DNA of 64,000 bases, taken from Pelagimonas phthalicica. GTDB taxonomy: Bacteria; Pseudomonadota; Alphaproteobacteria; Rhodobacterales; Rhodobacteraceae. Positions 1 through 8,406 of this stretch are shown in pieces. The DNA lies in the NCBI RefSeq assembly GCF_004364805.1, contig NZ_SOAP01000005.1, positions 1 through 64,000 on the forward strand. Direction: 5' to 3'. A model generated the notes under the pieces. It did no database searches. It worked only from the letters and a program-made list of their open reading frames with translations, and had not been told where the DNA came from. Every line of letters begins with the position of its first letter. Position 1 is the stretch's first letter. The translations under genes were made by a program, and so were the position numbers.

Positions 1-96
1 CGAAAAGCATAGGCGCGATGGCAGTGGAATCTCATAATTAAGGGCAAAAAATATCCCCGAACGCGTCGTGTCTCAGATTTAAGGGCAACGCGACAG

Positions 97-195
97 CGGG
101 ACTGGACGGCTGGATGCATCTCGGTCACCGATCGGCAGGTCGAAGATGTCTATGCAATGGTGCGCGATGGGACACCTATCGAGATTTATGCCTAG
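97..195 (+). pseudogene. 3' remnant of an L,D-transpeptidase (YkuD) gene
   Basis: The frame ending in TAG at 193-195 reads RDWTAGCISVTDRQVEDVYA and then a DGTPIEI tail. This matches the catalytic-Cys segment and C-terminus common to YkuD-type L,D-transpeptidases (consensus RDWT-GCIAVT). Upstream in this frame there is no start codon back to an in-frame TAG at 10-12, and the preceding residues do not look like a YkuD domain, so only the C-terminal ~33 codons survive. It converges on the transporter operon at 228. The Cys of the GCI motif is still present. It is a gene fragment rather than a working enzyme, unless a frameshift joins it to sequence before the window. Confidence 0.55.
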
Positions 196-227
196 CAGCT
201 TCTGAGACTCACTGAAGCTCAACCGGA

Positions 228-986
228 TCAGGCAAACCGGCGGCGCAGCGCAACATTGATCCCTTCAATGGCGATCACCATGATGACCACTGCAATCGTC
301 ACGCTTGCGGCCTTGTCGTATTGGAACGAGCGCACATAGGTCTGAATGTAGAACCCGATTCCACCTGCCCCGACAATGCCAAGGATCAGAGACTCGCGCA
401 GGTTCAGCTCGAACCGAAAGATCGTGTCCCGCGCTACAACAGGGGCCATTTGCGGCCAGATCGCATGGCGTAAACGCAGCAACGGCCCGGCTCCGGCACT
501 TTCCAAAGCGGAAATCGGAGCGCGGGACACACCATCGATCGCTTCGGCGTAGAATTTGGCCAGCATGCCTGTCGCGTGGAGCGCCACCGCGATGATGCCG
601 GGCAATGGCCCCAGCCCAACCGCGCCCACCATCAGCATTGCCACCAGGATCAGCGGGATCGCGCGAATAAATGCCAGAACAGTGCGGATCGGCCGGTGCA
701 CCGTTGCCGACACCATCGTCTCGGAGGCGAGGATGCCAAGCGGAACGGAAAGGATCACCGCACCGACAGTACCGAGGATCGCGATCCGCAGCGTCTCGGC
801 GCTCCCCTTCCAGATCTCATCCATAACGGTCGGATCCGGCGGGAACATGCGGCCAAGGAAATCCGCAATGCGAGGGCCTGCAGACAGCAGTCGGGACAGT
901 TCGACATCGGTGGTGATCAGCGACCACAGCACCACACCGGCAACCAACATCCCGGCCCAGAACCCGCCCAGATTGCGCGACCGCAT
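228..986 (-). CDS. PhnE-like ABC transporter permease
   Basis: Inner-membrane permease of a binding-protein-dependent ABC importer, 252 aa with about six hydrophobic segments. The cytoplasmic coupling loop (EAA-like, ESAGAGPLLRLRHAIWPQ) lies near residues 160-180. The sequence resembles the PhnE/PtxC family (phosphonate, phosphite and related oxyanion importers). It is the last gene of the run peroxidase-phnD-phnC-phnE and abuts the ATPase gene at 986. No C-P lyase (phnG-M), phosphonatase or ptxD gene is visible nearby. The upstream MntR-type operator makes the substrate uncertain, so I do not assign the phnE symbol. Family call is firm; substrate is unknown. Confidence 0.85.
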   Translation of the reverse strand: MRSRNLGGFWAGMLVAGVVLWSLITTDVELSRLLSAGPRIADFLGRMFPPDPTVMDEIWKGSAETLRIAILGTVGAVILSVPLGILASETMVSATVHRPIRTVLAFIRAIPLILVAMLMVGAVGLGPLPGIIAVALHATGMLAKFYAEAIDGVSRAPISALESAGAGPLLRLRHAIWPQMAPVVARDTIFRFELNLRESLILGIVGAGGIGFYIQTYVRSFQYDKAASVTIAVVIMVIAIEGINVALRRRFA

Positions 987-1771
987 CAGCTTACGACCTT
1001 GAGCCGTGCGCCGGATGCCGGGTCGGTGTCGTCATAGAGCGCCGCCGTCGCGTCATCCGTCAGATCGTGCGTCGCGACATCAAAGACGATCCGCCCGTTG
1101 CGCATTCCGATGATACGGTCGGCAAAACGCCGTGCCAGTTCCGGTTGATGCGACGAGAACACAGTCGTTGCCCCACGTGCCTGGGCGGCGCTGGTGAGAA
1201 GTGTCAGGATGTCCGCTGCTCTGGACGGATCAAGGTTGCTGACCGGCTCGTCCGCGAAGATCAGCTTAGGCTCTTGTGCGAGACAACGGGCAATTGCCAC
1301 CCGCTGGCGCTGGCCGCCACTGAGCGAGTCCACGCGCCGGTCTGCGAGGTCCGCGATGCCGCAGTCGGAGAGTGCCGATCGGGCTATGTCCATGTCGGAC
1401 TTCGACACGTTGCCAAGCAACGCGCGCCAGCCGGGCATCCGGCCCAGCCTGCCGTTCAAGACGTTGCGCATCACTGTCGATCGTTCGACAAGCGCAAACT
1501 CCTGAAAGATGAAACCTGTTTCAGCGCGCTTTTCCAAGGGCAGCGCACGGTTGGGTTCGAATGGTACACCAAGGACAGAGACCCGCCCTTGCCAATCGCG
1601 CAACCGTCCATCCAGCAACGTCAAAAGCGTGGTCTTGCCTGCTCCGGAAGGACCAAGAAGGGCAACGCACTCCCCGGCGGCTATGTGCAGGGACACCTGA
1701 TCGATGGCGCGCTGCTCAGCACCGTGATGGCCGAAGCTCAGATCGTCGATGTGAATGGCGTTCTGCATCAT
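986..1771 (-). CDS. PhnC-like ABC transporter ATP-binding protein
   Basis: ATPase of the same importer, 261 aa. Walker A (GPSGAGKT) is at residues 40-47, the signature LSGGQRQRVAIARCL and Walker B (LIFADEP) follow in the second half, and an H-loop (SSHQPE) is near the end. The start is the ATG at 1771, which gives an ATGA overlap with the upstream phnD-like stop. A longer in-frame extension to 1990 exists but lies inside the binding-protein gene and has low-complexity Arg-rich sequence. Similar to PhnC/PtxA ATPases. It should energise the 228-986 permease. Confidence 0.88.
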   Translation of the reverse strand: MMQNAIHIDDLSFGHHGAEQRAIDQVSLHIAAGECVALLGPSGAGKTTLLTLLDGRLRDWQGRVSVLGVPFEPNRALPLEKRAETGFIFQEFALVERSTVMRNVLNGRLGRMPGWRALLGNVSKSDMDIARSALSDCGIADLADRRVDSLSGGQRQRVAIARCLAQEPKLIFADEPVSNLDPSRAADILTLLTSAAQARGATTVFSSHQPELARRFADRIIGMRNGRIVFDVATHDLTDDATAALYDDTDPASGARLKVVS

Positions 1772-2640
1772 AGTAATCCGAAGCGCTGCGCCATAGTCCG
1801 CACACCGTCGAACACCGAAGGGTCGGCTTCGACATAGCCATCCGGGCCGTAGAGATAGCGGAGTTTGTCGCGGTGTTCTGGCATGTTGAGCTTCATCATC
1901 GCGGCAACGAAGTTCTCGCGAAGCTCCGCGTCCAGTTCGGGACGTGCGATGACGACATGGCTTGGAATGGCATCGCTTTCCGCGATCCAAGTAACCTGAG
2001 ATTGCTGCTCGGGGGTGAGAAGAAGGTCGGCGTATTGGCTGGCCCCGGCTGCATCGACCAGGCCCTCCGCCATCGCCTGCATTGCCTGTTGGTAGCCACC
2101 GGCAAAGAAAATGCGGCCAAAGAAGTCCTCTGCCGCATCCGGGCTGGATACCAGGCCTGCGCGCTCAAACTCGGCCAGGGGGTACATGTATCCCGATTCC
2201 GAAATCGGGTCGGCAAAGGCGATGTCGCGACCTTCCAGATCGGCCAGCATCTTGAAGCCGCTGTCACGGCGCACAAAGACGCGGCCCGTATAACTGGGCG
2301 TATCGCGGTAGACCTCTGACAAGAGCGGGATGGCACCGATTTCCCTTTCGGCCAGAACGAAGGGTAGGGCACCCATAAAGGAAATATCGGCATCGCCGTT
2401 GCGCAATGCTTCGACGGCCGCCGCGTGGTCGATGGTAACGAACCCTTCGACTGGCACACCGATTTCAGACGAAAGCCAGGCGGTGATCGCCTTGATATCG
2501 CCCAGAAGCTTGTCGGGGTTCTCCTGCGGTATAAAGGCCAGGCGCAACGGGTCAGACTGCGCCAGAGCAGGCATCGGCTGCGAGACAAGACCGGCCGCTG
2601 CGAGAATAAGAAGGTGACGGCGATTCAAGCGAGGCATCAT
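1768..2640 (-). CDS. PhnD-like periplasmic substrate-binding protein
   Basis: Solute-binding protein, 290 aa, PhnD/PtxB/AioX superfamily. It has a signal sequence with an NRRHLLIL twin-arginine-like start and a likely cleavage after PALA-Q. The mature part shows family features: IPQENP near the N-terminus, the D(I)SFMGALPFV segment, and FADP-SESGYMYP, which corresponds to the conserved anion-binding loop (usually DP-STSGY/LVP). The start at 2640 gives an ATGA overlap with the di-heme protein gene; the in-frame extension to 2691 is inside that gene. Members of this family bind phosphonates, phosphite, hypophosphite or arsenite. The MntR-like operator upstream leaves the ligand open. Confidence 0.85.
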   Translation of the reverse strand: MMPRLNRRHLLILAAAGLVSQPMPALAQSDPLRLAFIPQENPDKLLGDIKAITAWLSSEIGVPVEGFVTIDHAAAVEALRNGDADISFMGALPFVLAEREIGAIPLLSEVYRDTPSYTGRVFVRRDSGFKMLADLEGRDIAFADPISESGYMYPLAEFERAGLVSSPDAAEDFFGRIFFAGGYQQAMQAMAEGLVDAAGASQYADLLLTPEQQSQVTWIAESDAIPSHVVIARPELDAELRENFVAAMMKLNMPEHRDKLRYLYGPDGYVEADPSVFDGVRTMAQRFGLL

Positions 2641-4520
2641 CAAAACGCCTTTTCTTCTATGGCGGCGGCATCCGTCTTGAACAGACTCCAACTCGTTTCC
2701 GCGGCCGCCCAGTTCTCTGCCCGAACGGCTGCGCCGACCTCTGCCAAGCGCTCGGCCAGTGCGTAGACCTCGGGCCGCGACGAAAGATTGGCCATCGTGC
2801 CTGCATCGGCCGCAAGATCGGCCGCAACCGTGTCGGTCAGGACCAGGATGTGCTGCGCATCGCGTTTCGGTAGAAGCGTGTCGAGCGTCGAGGCAAAGGT
2901 CGTGAGTTCGGCGAAGGCCAGACGGAAGGGCGTGTTCGCGGTATCGAAAGCCTCGTATGGCTCATCGGCTGCGCCAACCGTTTCCAGATAGGCGGTCAGG
3001 TCCGACCGCTCGGCATCGGTCAGGCCAAGGTTCTTTGTCTCGTCGAACCAATCCACAACACTTGCCAGCGTCGGCAGGGCACCGTCGTGGAAATACGGCG
3101 CTGTGTAGAGCGTACCGAGCAAGGTGGGCGTGTCGAGGGCACCTGCATGTGACCCTTCGTAAGCCGCAGCCACCGATCCGATGTCGTGCGATTTGCGATC
3201 AAGAAAGTTGCCGGATGGCGTATGGCAGCTGGCACAGGATTGGTTGCCCATTCCGACGAAGGGGCGGTTGAATACCTCTTCGCCACGCCGCGCAGCATCC
3301 GGCGCGGCCTCCGTCAACTGGCCGTCGCCGGTGACCAGGGAATTGGGCAGGAAATCGAACTCGGTCATGTAGGCCACGAGTGCGTCCAGCATGAAGGGTG
3401 TGGGTTCTTCGCCAGCGAATTCATTGACGATCACGTTGCGGGAGAAATCCCGCAGCGACGCGAAACGACCGTCTCGCCCGTAAGGTCCGGTAAAGCGCAG
3501 CCCGCGCAGGCTTGGGATATCGATCGGATCATCGCGGCGGTCGTTGAACATCGGGTTGAAGAAAGCGCCATCCACGTCGACTGCTCCGGGCTGGTGACTG
3601 GCACCGGGAATGAAAAATCGCTGATTGATGTCCGAGCGATTGTGACAAGTCGAACAGGCTATGCCCAGATCGCGGGCCGGTCCGCCGAATATCTCGGCAC
3701 TGTCGAACAGCATGTCACCGTAGGCGATGAGGGGCAGGTCGGTTTCGTCGATCCCCTGCTCCTCGAAATTGAGCACGAGAAGTGGTAGAGGGTCCTGATC
3801 GAAGATGTCTGAGCCGGGGGGCAGAGCGGCGGGCAATTCAACCGGCTGTCCGGTTCGGGCAATCGCCTCGGGCACGGCAGTCAGCGTCTGGCGCGGGGCA
3901 GGATCCGCGACGAGGTAATTTTCTGCCAGGTAGGCTGAAATCACCGCGCGCGCGGTGGTCATTGCGTCGCTATCCTGTTCCTTGGCACCGGCACCGAGCA
4001 CGCCCGCCGAGCCTGTGGCATTGTTGAGTTCCAACCACGCCCGACCCAATGTCCGGGCCGCATCAGGGTCCGCGGCTTTGATATGGTCAGCGAACGCGCG
4101 GTAGAGCTCCTTGGCAGTTGCCACTGCCCGTTGCGATACCGCCGGGTTGTCTGCAGCAGTGGCCGCGTCCAGCTCTTCTTCGATTCTCAGCGCAATGAGG
4201 CGGGTGGCCGCCACATGAACGGCATGCCGATCCTGCCAGCCGATAGCGTCGGTCAAGTCACCGACATCAACGGCGCTTTCTCGGTCCAACCAGGCAAGTG
4301 CTCCGAGGCGATACTCCGAGCCATGATAGGGCTCGGACCAGGCTTGCTCCACCTTATACCACGGGACCGGCGCGAGATTGCCCAGAAACAGCGTCAACCG
4401 ATAGGCTGCCGCTTCGGGCAGCCAGGGGGCTTCCTTGGCTGGTGTTGCAAAGGACGGACCCGTCACCGCCAAAGAGGTGACAATCACGAACAGGATCACG
4501 CGCAGGACGTGCTGGATCAC
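2640..4520 (-). CDS. Large di-heme cytochrome c peroxidase / MauG-family protein
   Basis: Secreted protein of 626 aa with an N-terminal Sec signal (cut after SFA). Two c-type heme motifs, CSTCH near residues 289-293 and CASCH near 429-433, sit in a CcpA/MauG-type fold (PSLRGLRFTGPYGRDGRFASL and TPTLLGTLYTAPYFHDGALPTL, typical of bacterial di-heme peroxidases). Usual family members are 330-400 aa. Here about 240 extra residues precede the first heme and about 110 helical residues follow the core. First gene of the operon with the PhnD/C/E-like importer; its start is 18 nt from a palindromic MntR-type operator. It may oxidise or reduce a substrate or metal for the importer, which is inference. 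Confidence 0.85.
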   Translation of the reverse strand: MIQHVLRVILFVIVTSLAVTGPSFATPAKEAPWLPEAAAYRLTLFLGNLAPVPWYKVEQAWSEPYHGSEYRLGALAWLDRESAVDVGDLTDAIGWQDRHAVHVAATRLIALRIEEELDAATAADNPAVSQRAVATAKELYRAFADHIKAADPDAARTLGRAWLELNNATGSAGVLGAGAKEQDSDAMTTARAVISAYLAENYLVADPAPRQTLTAVPEAIARTGQPVELPAALPPGSDIFDQDPLPLLVLNFEEQGIDETDLPLIAYGDMLFDSAEIFGGPARDLGIACSTCHNRSDINQRFFIPGASHQPGAVDVDGAFFNPMFNDRRDDPIDIPSLRGLRFTGPYGRDGRFASLRDFSRNVIVNEFAGEEPTPFMLDALVAYMTEFDFLPNSLVTGDGQLTEAAPDAARRGEEVFNRPFVGMGNQSCASCHTPSGNFLDRKSHDIGSVAAAYEGSHAGALDTPTLLGTLYTAPYFHDGALPTLASVVDWFDETKNLGLTDAERSDLTAYLETVGAADEPYEAFDTANTPFRLAFAELTTFASTLDTLLPKRDAQHILVLTDTVAADLAADAGTMANLSSRPEVYALAERLAEVGAAVRAENWAAAETSWSLFKTDAAAIEEKAF

Positions 4521-4537
4521 AGATGGCTCCCCTCAAA

Positions 4538-4557
4538 AAGTTAGACGCGTCTAACTT
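4538..4557. promoter_or_regulatory. MntR/DtxR-type operator palindrome
   Basis: Perfect 20-bp inverted repeat AAGTTAGACGCGTCTAACTT between the divergent di-heme peroxidase and mntR genes. The TTAGAC half sites resemble published boxes of DtxR/MntR regulators (TTAG...CTAA). Its position 18 nt before the peroxidase start and about 55 nt before the mntR start fits repression of the importer operon and autoregulation. Confidence 0.75.
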
Positions 4558-4612
4558 ATCTACCCAAAGCCAACTTGTTGTCAATCCATCAACCTTCAGG
4601 CAAAGTCCTGTC

Positions 4613-5074
4613 ATGTCGCCCGGCGCATCACAGACGCGTGAAGATTTCATGCCTGATTCCCGCGATCCCGAAGCCCAGGCCGACGGGTTCGCGCATGTGC
4701 GCAATGCGCATGAAAGCGAGATGGCGGAAGATTATGTGGAGCTGATCGCGGAGTTGATTGAAGCCCATGGGGAGGCGCGACCGGTCGACATTGCCGAACG
4801 GCTGGGGGTCAAAGCACCGACGGTGACCAAGAACATCTCGCGCCTGAAGCAAGCAGGGCTGGTGCGCCGTGAAAAATATCGCTCGGTTTTCCTGACCGAA
4901 AGAGGCCAGGCTCTCGCTGAGGCCTGCCGCCGGCGCCACAGGATCGTGGTCGCATTTCTGCAAAGCCTCGGGATTGACGAAGTAACGGCCGAGCGTGATG
5001 CCGAAGGCATCGAACACCACGTCAGCGAGGCGACGCTGTTGGCGTTTGAGAAACATATTAAGAGGCCCGGTTGA
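4613..5074 (+). CDS. mntR: MntR family manganese-responsive regulator
   Basis: DtxR/MntR-type metalloregulator, 153 aa from this start. The winged helix is at residues ~40-95 (ARPVDIAERLGVKAPTVTKN as recognition region), followed by the metal-binding dimerisation domain with the conserved RRRHRIVVAFL and RDAEGIEHHVSE segments that carry the Mn ligands of E. coli MntR. Starting at 4613 reproduces the 26-residue spacing before the EGF-like DGF seen in E. coli MntR (155 aa); an in-frame extension to 4523 would run through the operator. Divergent from the peroxidase/ABC operon and separated by a palindromic operator, so it probably represses that operon when Mn (or Fe) is replete. Confidence 0.88.
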   Translation: MSPGASQTREDFMPDSRDPEAQADGFAHVRNAHESEMAEDYVELIAELIEAHGEARPVDIAERLGVKAPTVTKNISRLKQAGLVRREKYRSVFLTERGQALAEACRRRHRIVVAFLQSLGIDEVTAERDAEGIEHHVSEATLLAFEKHIKRPG

Positions 5075-5114
5075 TCCTTGGCCAAAGACAGGCTGTGCCA
5101 TCAAATCGCGGTGT

Positions 5115-6080
5115 TCAGTAAAGTTGCAGCACGGTTATCGCCGTCGCCAGAACAATCGCGAACATCGAAAGGGACCCGATCGCAAGGGTTCGCCCCATCC
5201 TTCGATTGGGCCCGGCGGTCTTGAGTTTCAACTCATACGCTGTTTCAGGAAACTCCAGCACGGCCGAATTGGAATCACGCCGTTCATGCCGACGCTGCCA
5301 TCGCACCTCTTCAAACTTGTTCCATCCATTCATGATGAGCAGAACCGTGACGATCATGAGCATGGAAGAGGGGACCCAGATGATATAGCCACCTGTGGTT
5401 TCGTCCGACAATCCGAAACGCGTGCCAGCCGAAAATGACATCGGTGCGCCGCTGTACAAAGAGACCTCTTTCAAAGTGATTAGTGCGCCAAGAAGTATGT
5501 TCGATACAATGACCACGAATGCAGTAATCAGTCTCGCGCCATAGGGCCAGCCGCCGACAACGCTACCGGGACCGAATACTGCTGAAAAGTATGATATTCC
5601 AGCTGCAACCATGCCGAAATGAGCGACGAATTCTAGTGTCTCACGGGCTTGGGCAGATGAATAGGCCCCGGGCAGCTGCCAAATATAGAGTGACGCGATG
5701 AGCAGAAACGTTGCTGGGACTGGACTTCGCACTGCACGCACCACCTGCGAGCACAGAACTCTGTTGATCTGACTCCGCCATCTTCTTGAAAGACCGGCGG
5801 CTAACCAACCGCCCGGCTGCGACAAGGCGATGAGCATCGGTCCTAGCAGCCTTGCCACCAAGTGTTCGGCTTGATGCACGAAGAAGTATTGATGACCAAG
5901 ATCAGGGAGGGGACCAAAAAAAGCACCACCTGCTATGCCTAGACCCGCCAAAAAAAGACCGAGGCGCACATGCGACTTTGGCCTGACCGAACGACTGTAA
6001 ATAGGATATCCGCGTATTGTAAGAACGACCAACACACTCAAACTTACGAGGGTTGCTAGAAGCGCTCCAAAATGGTCCAT
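5115..6080 (-). CDS. CtaG-type cytochrome c oxidase assembly membrane protein
   Basis: Polytopic membrane protein, about 321 aa, of the caa3-type CtaG family (Pfam CtaG_caa3). Seven or so hydrophobic stretches; conserved HQAEHLVARLLGPMLIALSQP and HFGMVAAGISYF segments carry histidines near membrane faces. In other bacteria it helps Cu insertion into heme-copper oxidases. I chose the ATG at 6080 because a longer in-frame start (6158) would overlap the preceding small membrane protein gene. Last gene of the Sco/PCuAC operon, which fits copper delivery to cytochrome oxidase. It is unrelated to the Cox11-type CtaG. Confidence 0.8.
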   Translation of the reverse strand: MDHFGALLATLVSLSVLVVLTIRGYPIYSRSVRPKSHVRLGLFLAGLGIAGGAFFGPLPDLGHQYFFVHQAEHLVARLLGPMLIALSQPGGWLAAGLSRRWRSQINRVLCSQVVRAVRSPVPATFLLIASLYIWQLPGAYSSAQARETLEFVAHFGMVAAGISYFSAVFGPGSVVGGWPYGARLITAFVVIVSNILLGALITLKEVSLYSGAPMSFSAGTRFGLSDETTGGYIIWVPSSMLMIVTVLLIMNGWNKFEEVRWQRRHERRDSNSAVLEFPETAYELKLKTAGPNRRMGRTLAIGSLSMFAIVLATAITVLQLY

Positions 6081-6106
6081 GTCCACAACGCCGCCCAACG
6101 ACCAGA

Positions 6107-6274
6107 CTATCCTAGAGCCCGGGCGATCATGATCGTGGCGAACAATCCGATCAAACAAAATAGGATTGCGCAGCTCGCCGCATGTTGAGCAATATCAAGT
6201 CGATTGCCTTTGCGTTTTTTTGCGAGGTATGCGCCCCAAAACGCCCCTAACAATGTCATGACGATTACAATCAC
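6107..6274 (-). CDS. Small two-helix membrane protein in copper operon
   Basis: 55-aa open frame starting with GTG at 6274, overlapping the lnt stop as GTGA and preceded by a strong AAGGAGG Shine-Dalgarno. The translation has a hydrophobic N-terminal helix (VIVIVMTLLGAFWGAYL), a basic loop (AKKRKGNRLD), then a second helix with two Cys (SCAILFCLIGLFATIMIARA). It ends 27 nt before ctaG. The tight coupling on both sides and the good ribosome site argue that it is translated. I do not recognise a family; its place between Lnt and CtaG suggests a small assembly factor. Confidence 0.6.
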   Translation of the reverse strand: MIVIVMTLLGAFWGAYLAKKRKGNRLDIAQHAASCAILFCLIGLFATIMIARALG

Positions 6275-7863
6275 GTCAGCCTCCTTTCCAAGTGGCTAAA
6301 AAACCGCATTGTGAGAGACGGGATCACGCGGAGGCCGACAAAAAGAAACCAACATGCCAAAACCAGTGGCAAAAGTGTCCAGTCACCGAAGCGCGCATAA
6401 AGTGTACGTGGCAGGGCAGGGGGCAGAAGTAGGTCTAGGACTCCCGTCTGTTCAAGGCCCAGACTGGCCAAGACGCGGCCTCTGGCATCAATGACTGCGG
6501 AAATGCCAGTGTTCGCGGCGCGAAGCACTGGTAAGCCTTCTTCGACGGCGCGCATCCGTGCGGCCGCCATATGCTGCTCCGGTCCGATCGATGTTCCGAA
6601 CCATGCATCGTTTGTGGCATTGAATATCCAATCCGGTCGAATGGCATCGTCGACCACGTGACCCGGAAAAATGATCTCGTAGCAGATCGCAATGCCAACA
6701 AAAGGTATTCCAGGCAAGGCTAAGGTGCGTGGCCCTGGGCCCGGTGTAAAATCTCCAAGACTTTTGGTCAGACGCTCAAACGGTAACCACTCTCGAAAAG
6801 GAACATACTCGCCGAAAGGAACCAGTTTGTGTTTCGCATAGCCACCAAGGCTGCGCCCCTTTGTGTCATATGCCTGGACGGTATTGAAGTAGAGGGTGTT
6901 GGCGCCCGACGCGACCCGGTCTGGCACACCGGTCATGAGGATGCTTGATTGGGGGAGCGCGCGCATGATCCTCTGACGATCTGCTTCAACTTCGTCCAGA
7001 AATCCCGGATAGGCCGTTTCAGGCCACAATACGATGTCAGGAACGTCACCCTGGCTCGACAGGTCAATGTACCGTGATACGGTTTCTTCTCGCAGTTCCG
7101 GACGCCACTTGTCTTGCTGCGGCACGTTTCCCTGAACAATCCGAACAGTGATGTTCGTCGGCTCTTCTATGCCAAGCCAGAGACGGGTTTGCCCTGCACC
7201 CCAAAGGCTTGCGGCAAACCCAAGCGCCAAGACCAGGCCCCACGGACGTCTACTATTGCGACTGGCAATCAGATGGGTTGGCAGAACAACCAGAAAAACA
7301 AAGAGAAAGCCGAGACCGTAACTGCCAATCCACGCCGCCGGTTGCCGCAGCGGCTCATATTCGACGAGCGCATAACTTGACAGGTTCCAGGGGAATCCCG
7401 TCAGGACATGCCCGCGCAACCATTCGGCGGCGGTCCAGCATGTTGCAAAGAGCAGAGGGCTGGCCAGACCTTCAGACAATCGCGACCGCGCCAGCAGAGC
7501 AAACGCGAACGAGGCCAGCGCGGGAAAGAACGCAAGCAGCGCGTTCAACCCAGCGACGGCAGGTATGGCAAGCAGACCAAAGCGATCCGCATCCACAAAA
7601 AAGCTCTCCGCGATCCAGAAGATCCCACCGGCGAAATATCCCAGACCAAAAGTCCAACCCGTGACCGCAGCGCGAAATGGGCGAAGCCCTCGCAAAATAA
7701 AAAATAAGCCACCGTAGGTCGCCGGAGCAAGTATCAAAAATGAGAAAGGCGGAAGGGTCAGGACGGTCAGCGCACCAAGACAAACAATTGCTGCGGCGTG
7801 AGCTAGCGAAAGCACAAGGGCGACCTTCCGAAATGCGGCCTTCTCTCCGGCGGTTTCTGTCAT
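6271..7863 (-). CDS. lnt: Apolipoprotein N-acyltransferase
   Basis: Inner-membrane enzyme (530 aa) that adds the third acyl chain to lipoproteins. An N-terminal membrane domain (~residues 1-190) is followed by a periplasmic nitrilase-fold domain. The catalytic triad positions are visible: Glu in LWPETAYPG, Lys in AKHKLVPFGEYVPF, and the nucleophile Cys in VGIAICYEIIF. Start at 7863 gives ATGA overlap with lspA. It is unusual for lnt to sit in a copper-delivery operon; in most proteobacteria the housekeeping lnt lies with ybeX/corC. This is probably a second copy, but that cannot be proved from this window. Confidence 0.92.
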   Translation of the reverse strand: MTETAGEKAAFRKVALVLSLAHAAAIVCLGALTVLTLPPFSFLILAPATYGGLFFILRGLRPFRAAVTGWTFGLGYFAGGIFWIAESFFVDADRFGLLAIPAVAGLNALLAFFPALASFAFALLARSRLSEGLASPLLFATCWTAAEWLRGHVLTGFPWNLSSYALVEYEPLRQPAAWIGSYGLGFLFVFLVVLPTHLIASRNSRRPWGLVLALGFAASLWGAGQTRLWLGIEEPTNITVRIVQGNVPQQDKWRPELREETVSRYIDLSSQGDVPDIVLWPETAYPGFLDEVEADRQRIMRALPQSSILMTGVPDRVASGANTLYFNTVQAYDTKGRSLGGYAKHKLVPFGEYVPFREWLPFERLTKSLGDFTPGPGPRTLALPGIPFVGIAICYEIIFPGHVVDDAIRPDWIFNATNDAWFGTSIGPEQHMAAARMRAVEEGLPVLRAANTGISAVIDARGRVLASLGLEQTGVLDLLLPPALPRTLYARFGDWTLLPLVLACWFLFVGLRVIPSLTMRFFSHLERRLT

Positions 7864-8330
7864 TGCTCGGTCTGGGTTTTCTTCAACCCCGGCCAGGCCA
7901 GCAGCAGGGCGACACCGCAAAAAATAGCGGTGTCTGCGAGGTTGAAGGCTGGCCAATGCAGATCCCAAACATAAAAGTCCAGAAAATCGGTGACGGAGCC
8001 TACTCTGATCCGATCAATAACATTCCCCAAGGCTCCGCCAATGATCAGGCCATGGGCCACGGCCTCGCCCTCTTCTTTCGTTCTGAACATCAGGACTACG
8101 AGCCATAGGCATACAACCGTTGCCAGTAATACTAGCCCCCACCATGGCGCACCATTTAACAGACCAAAAGTCACGCCATCATTGCGATGGTAGACTAGAT
8201 TGAAACCAGGAAAGACGGAAACACCGGAGCTCAGTGTAGAAGCGTTTGCGACGACAGCCATTTTACTCGCCTGATCCACGACGACAGCACTGAGTGTGCT
8301 CACCAGCCCGAGAGTTATCGTGTGTTTCAT
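7860..8330 (-). CDS. lspA: Lipoprotein signal peptidase II
   Basis: 156-aa membrane aspartic protease with four hydrophobic segments. The two catalytic Asp are in GNVIDRIRVGSVTDFLD and FNLADTAI. The start at 8330 is the first Met with a proper N-terminal helix; a longer frame to 8591 runs through the DUF411 gene. It overlaps lnt by ATGA, so both lipoprotein-processing enzymes are translationally coupled. An lspA homologue (pbrC) is known in the lead-resistance operon of Cupriavidus metallidurans, so lspA in a metal operon has precedent, whereas paired lspA-lnt does not to my knowledge. Confidence 0.93.
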   Translation of the reverse strand: MKHTITLGLVSTLSAVVVDQASKMAVVANASTLSSGVSVFPGFNLVYHRNDGVTFGLLNGAPWWGLVLLATVVCLWLVVLMFRTKEEGEAVAHGLIIGGALGNVIDRIRVGSVTDFLDFYVWDLHWPAFNLADTAIFCGVALLLAWPGLKKTQTEQ

Positions 8331-8406
8331 GCTCTGGCCTTCACGCTGCTCAGGGACCGCAAAGTGACGCGGGAATGGGCGTCTTTGAATTGAATAGTGC
8401 GAGCCC

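Noticed and set aside
986-1990. 334-aa version of the ABC ATPase gene
   Set aside because: The first 73 codons lie in the upstream gene and are Arg/His-rich without homology; the ATG at 1771 gives the ATGA junction typical of this operon.
228-2640. Calling the ABC importer a phosphonate (phnCDE) system
   Set aside because: No C-P lyase, phosphonatase or phosphite dehydrogenase is adjacent and an MntR-type operator controls the operon. Only family-level names are given.
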